A stretch of 7,716 nt of DNA, taken from NCBI GenBank assembly GCA_049522565.1, contig JBEKNT010000343.1, forward strand, positions 1 to 7,716, read 5' to 3'. Below the pieces are notes generated by a model. That model saw only the letters and a program-made list of their open reading frames with translations, made no database searches and was not told the origin of the DNA. Both the position numbers and the translations under genes were made by a program. Positions 7,485-7,716 of this stretch are shown piece after piece; within the stretch, counting starts at the first letter, position 1, and every line of letters starts with the position of its first letter. Origin of the DNA: JASHVB01 sp049522565. GTDB lineage: Bacteria > Pseudomonadota > Alphaproteobacteria > Acetobacterales > Acetobacteraceae.

Positions 7485-7531
7485 ATGCCGACCGGAGCCT
7501 GCCACCGGGCACTTGACCCGGTGGTCGGCAT
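7485..7531. repeat. REP-like hairpin with a 10-base interruption in one arm
   Basis: The right half, CCCGGTGGTCGGCAT (7517-7531), pairs perfectly with CCACCGGG (7502-7509) over a CACTTGA loop and then with ATGCCGA (7485-7491). The left arm carries ten extra bases between those two blocks. The core with its TTGACCCGG and GGCATGACG edges resembles short palindromic repeats common between alphaproteobacterial genes. A separate odd-length dyad, GTCGCGCAGCGCGAC, lies at 7456-7470. Neither is followed by a T-run. Confidence 0.75.
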
Positions 7532-7564
7532 GACGGGGAAGGCGCCGGCCCATCGACAATTCTA

Positions 7565-7594
7565 TTGACAAACACGGCTAACGTCCGTTATTAA
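7565..7594 (+). promoter_or_regulatory. Promoter with dyad operator-like site for the gene at 7602
   Basis: A perfect TTGACA (7565-7570) is followed after 18 bases by TATTAA (7589-7594). The spacer contains the dyad TAACG-TC-CGTTA (7579-7590), which overlaps the first bases of the -10 box. A repressor bound there would block polymerase; the form is like operators of TetR-family regulators. The predicted transcript start (about 7601-7602) coincides with the ATG, so the mRNA may be leaderless, in keeping with the lack of a Shine-Dalgarno sequence. Confidence 0.55.
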
Positions 7595-7601
7595 TACTGC
7601 C

Positions 7602-7716
7602 ATGGAGCGCGCCGCACCCGGTCCTGTCCCCGCCCAAGATCCGCAACCGGATCAGCCCGGCCGGACCATGCCCGGGCGCATCGCCGCACTGCTGCACACC
7701 GTTCGCATCCTGCTCG
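7602..7716 (+). CDS. Partial gene, N-terminus only, function unknown
   Basis: The frame opens at ATG 7602 and runs off the window after 38 complete codons. It reads MERAAPGPVPAQDPQPDQPG, then RTMPGRIAALLHTVRILL. The first ~22 residues are Pro/Gln-rich and probably disordered; an amphipathic helix follows. An internal ATG at 7667 is an alternative start. The helix resembles the start of uncharacterised proteins I associate with Acetobacteraceae, but this is from memory and too short to name. The promoter immediately upstream, with an operator-like dyad, supports a real regulated gene. Confidence 0.5.
   Translation, partial: MERAAPGPVPAQDPQPDQPGRTMPGRIAALLHTVRILL

Noticed and set aside
7128..7571. 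Several overlapping frames over element B with HRCTQMHTD-type peptides
   Set aside because: These are translations of the decamer repeat in both arms, not proteins.

Overview
The window comes from a GC-rich bacterial chromosome (roughly two-thirds G+C by eye). Codon usage, the alphaproteobacterial-style GCCGG/CCGGC intergenic hairpins and the opening residues of the last, cut-off gene suggest an alphaproteobacterium, possibly Acetobacteraceae. That placement is an inference from memory; there is no rRNA or tRNA here to settle it.

The left two thirds (1-5267) is metabolic and housekeeping-like, with every gene on the minus strand. In transcription order these are a full-length DUF255/YyaL-type thioredoxin-domain protein (3237-5267), a 388-base gap carrying a large palindrome, a thiamine-diphosphate (ThDP) enzyme of the acetolactate-synthase superfamily (1202-2848), and, 10 bases after it, a peptidase-M28-like protein with degenerate metal ligands (46-1191). 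The last two look like one operon, with a candidate promoter at 2880-2907.

The right third (5268-7716) looks like an accessory interval. It holds a DUF433/DUF5615 toxin-antitoxin pair on the minus strand (5666-6279, genes overlapping by GTGA) and, just upstream, a 29-codon open frame with the best Shine-Dalgarno in the window. On the plus strand it holds an MNT-type nucleotidyltransferase antitoxin (6829-7140). The HEPN toxin expected to overlap that gene's 3' end survives only as its first ~14 codons, about 20 bases before a second large palindrome. A further gene starts at 7602 behind a TTGACA promoter with a dyad operator-like site and runs off the window.

The most unusual signal is non-coding. 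Two long imperfect palindromes, 2997-3156 and 7191-7381, differ in sequence but share a design. Each arm starts with a GCAAG-containing A/T-richer lead and then carries head-to-tail 10-base units of the form CAC-N-GA-(G/T)-G, so the motif repeats once per helical turn. With two more inverted repeats (6598-6675 and 7485-7531), the intergenic DNA is packed with different hairpin families, one of them beside a truncated toxin gene. No rRNA, tRNA, CRISPR array or transposase gene was seen.
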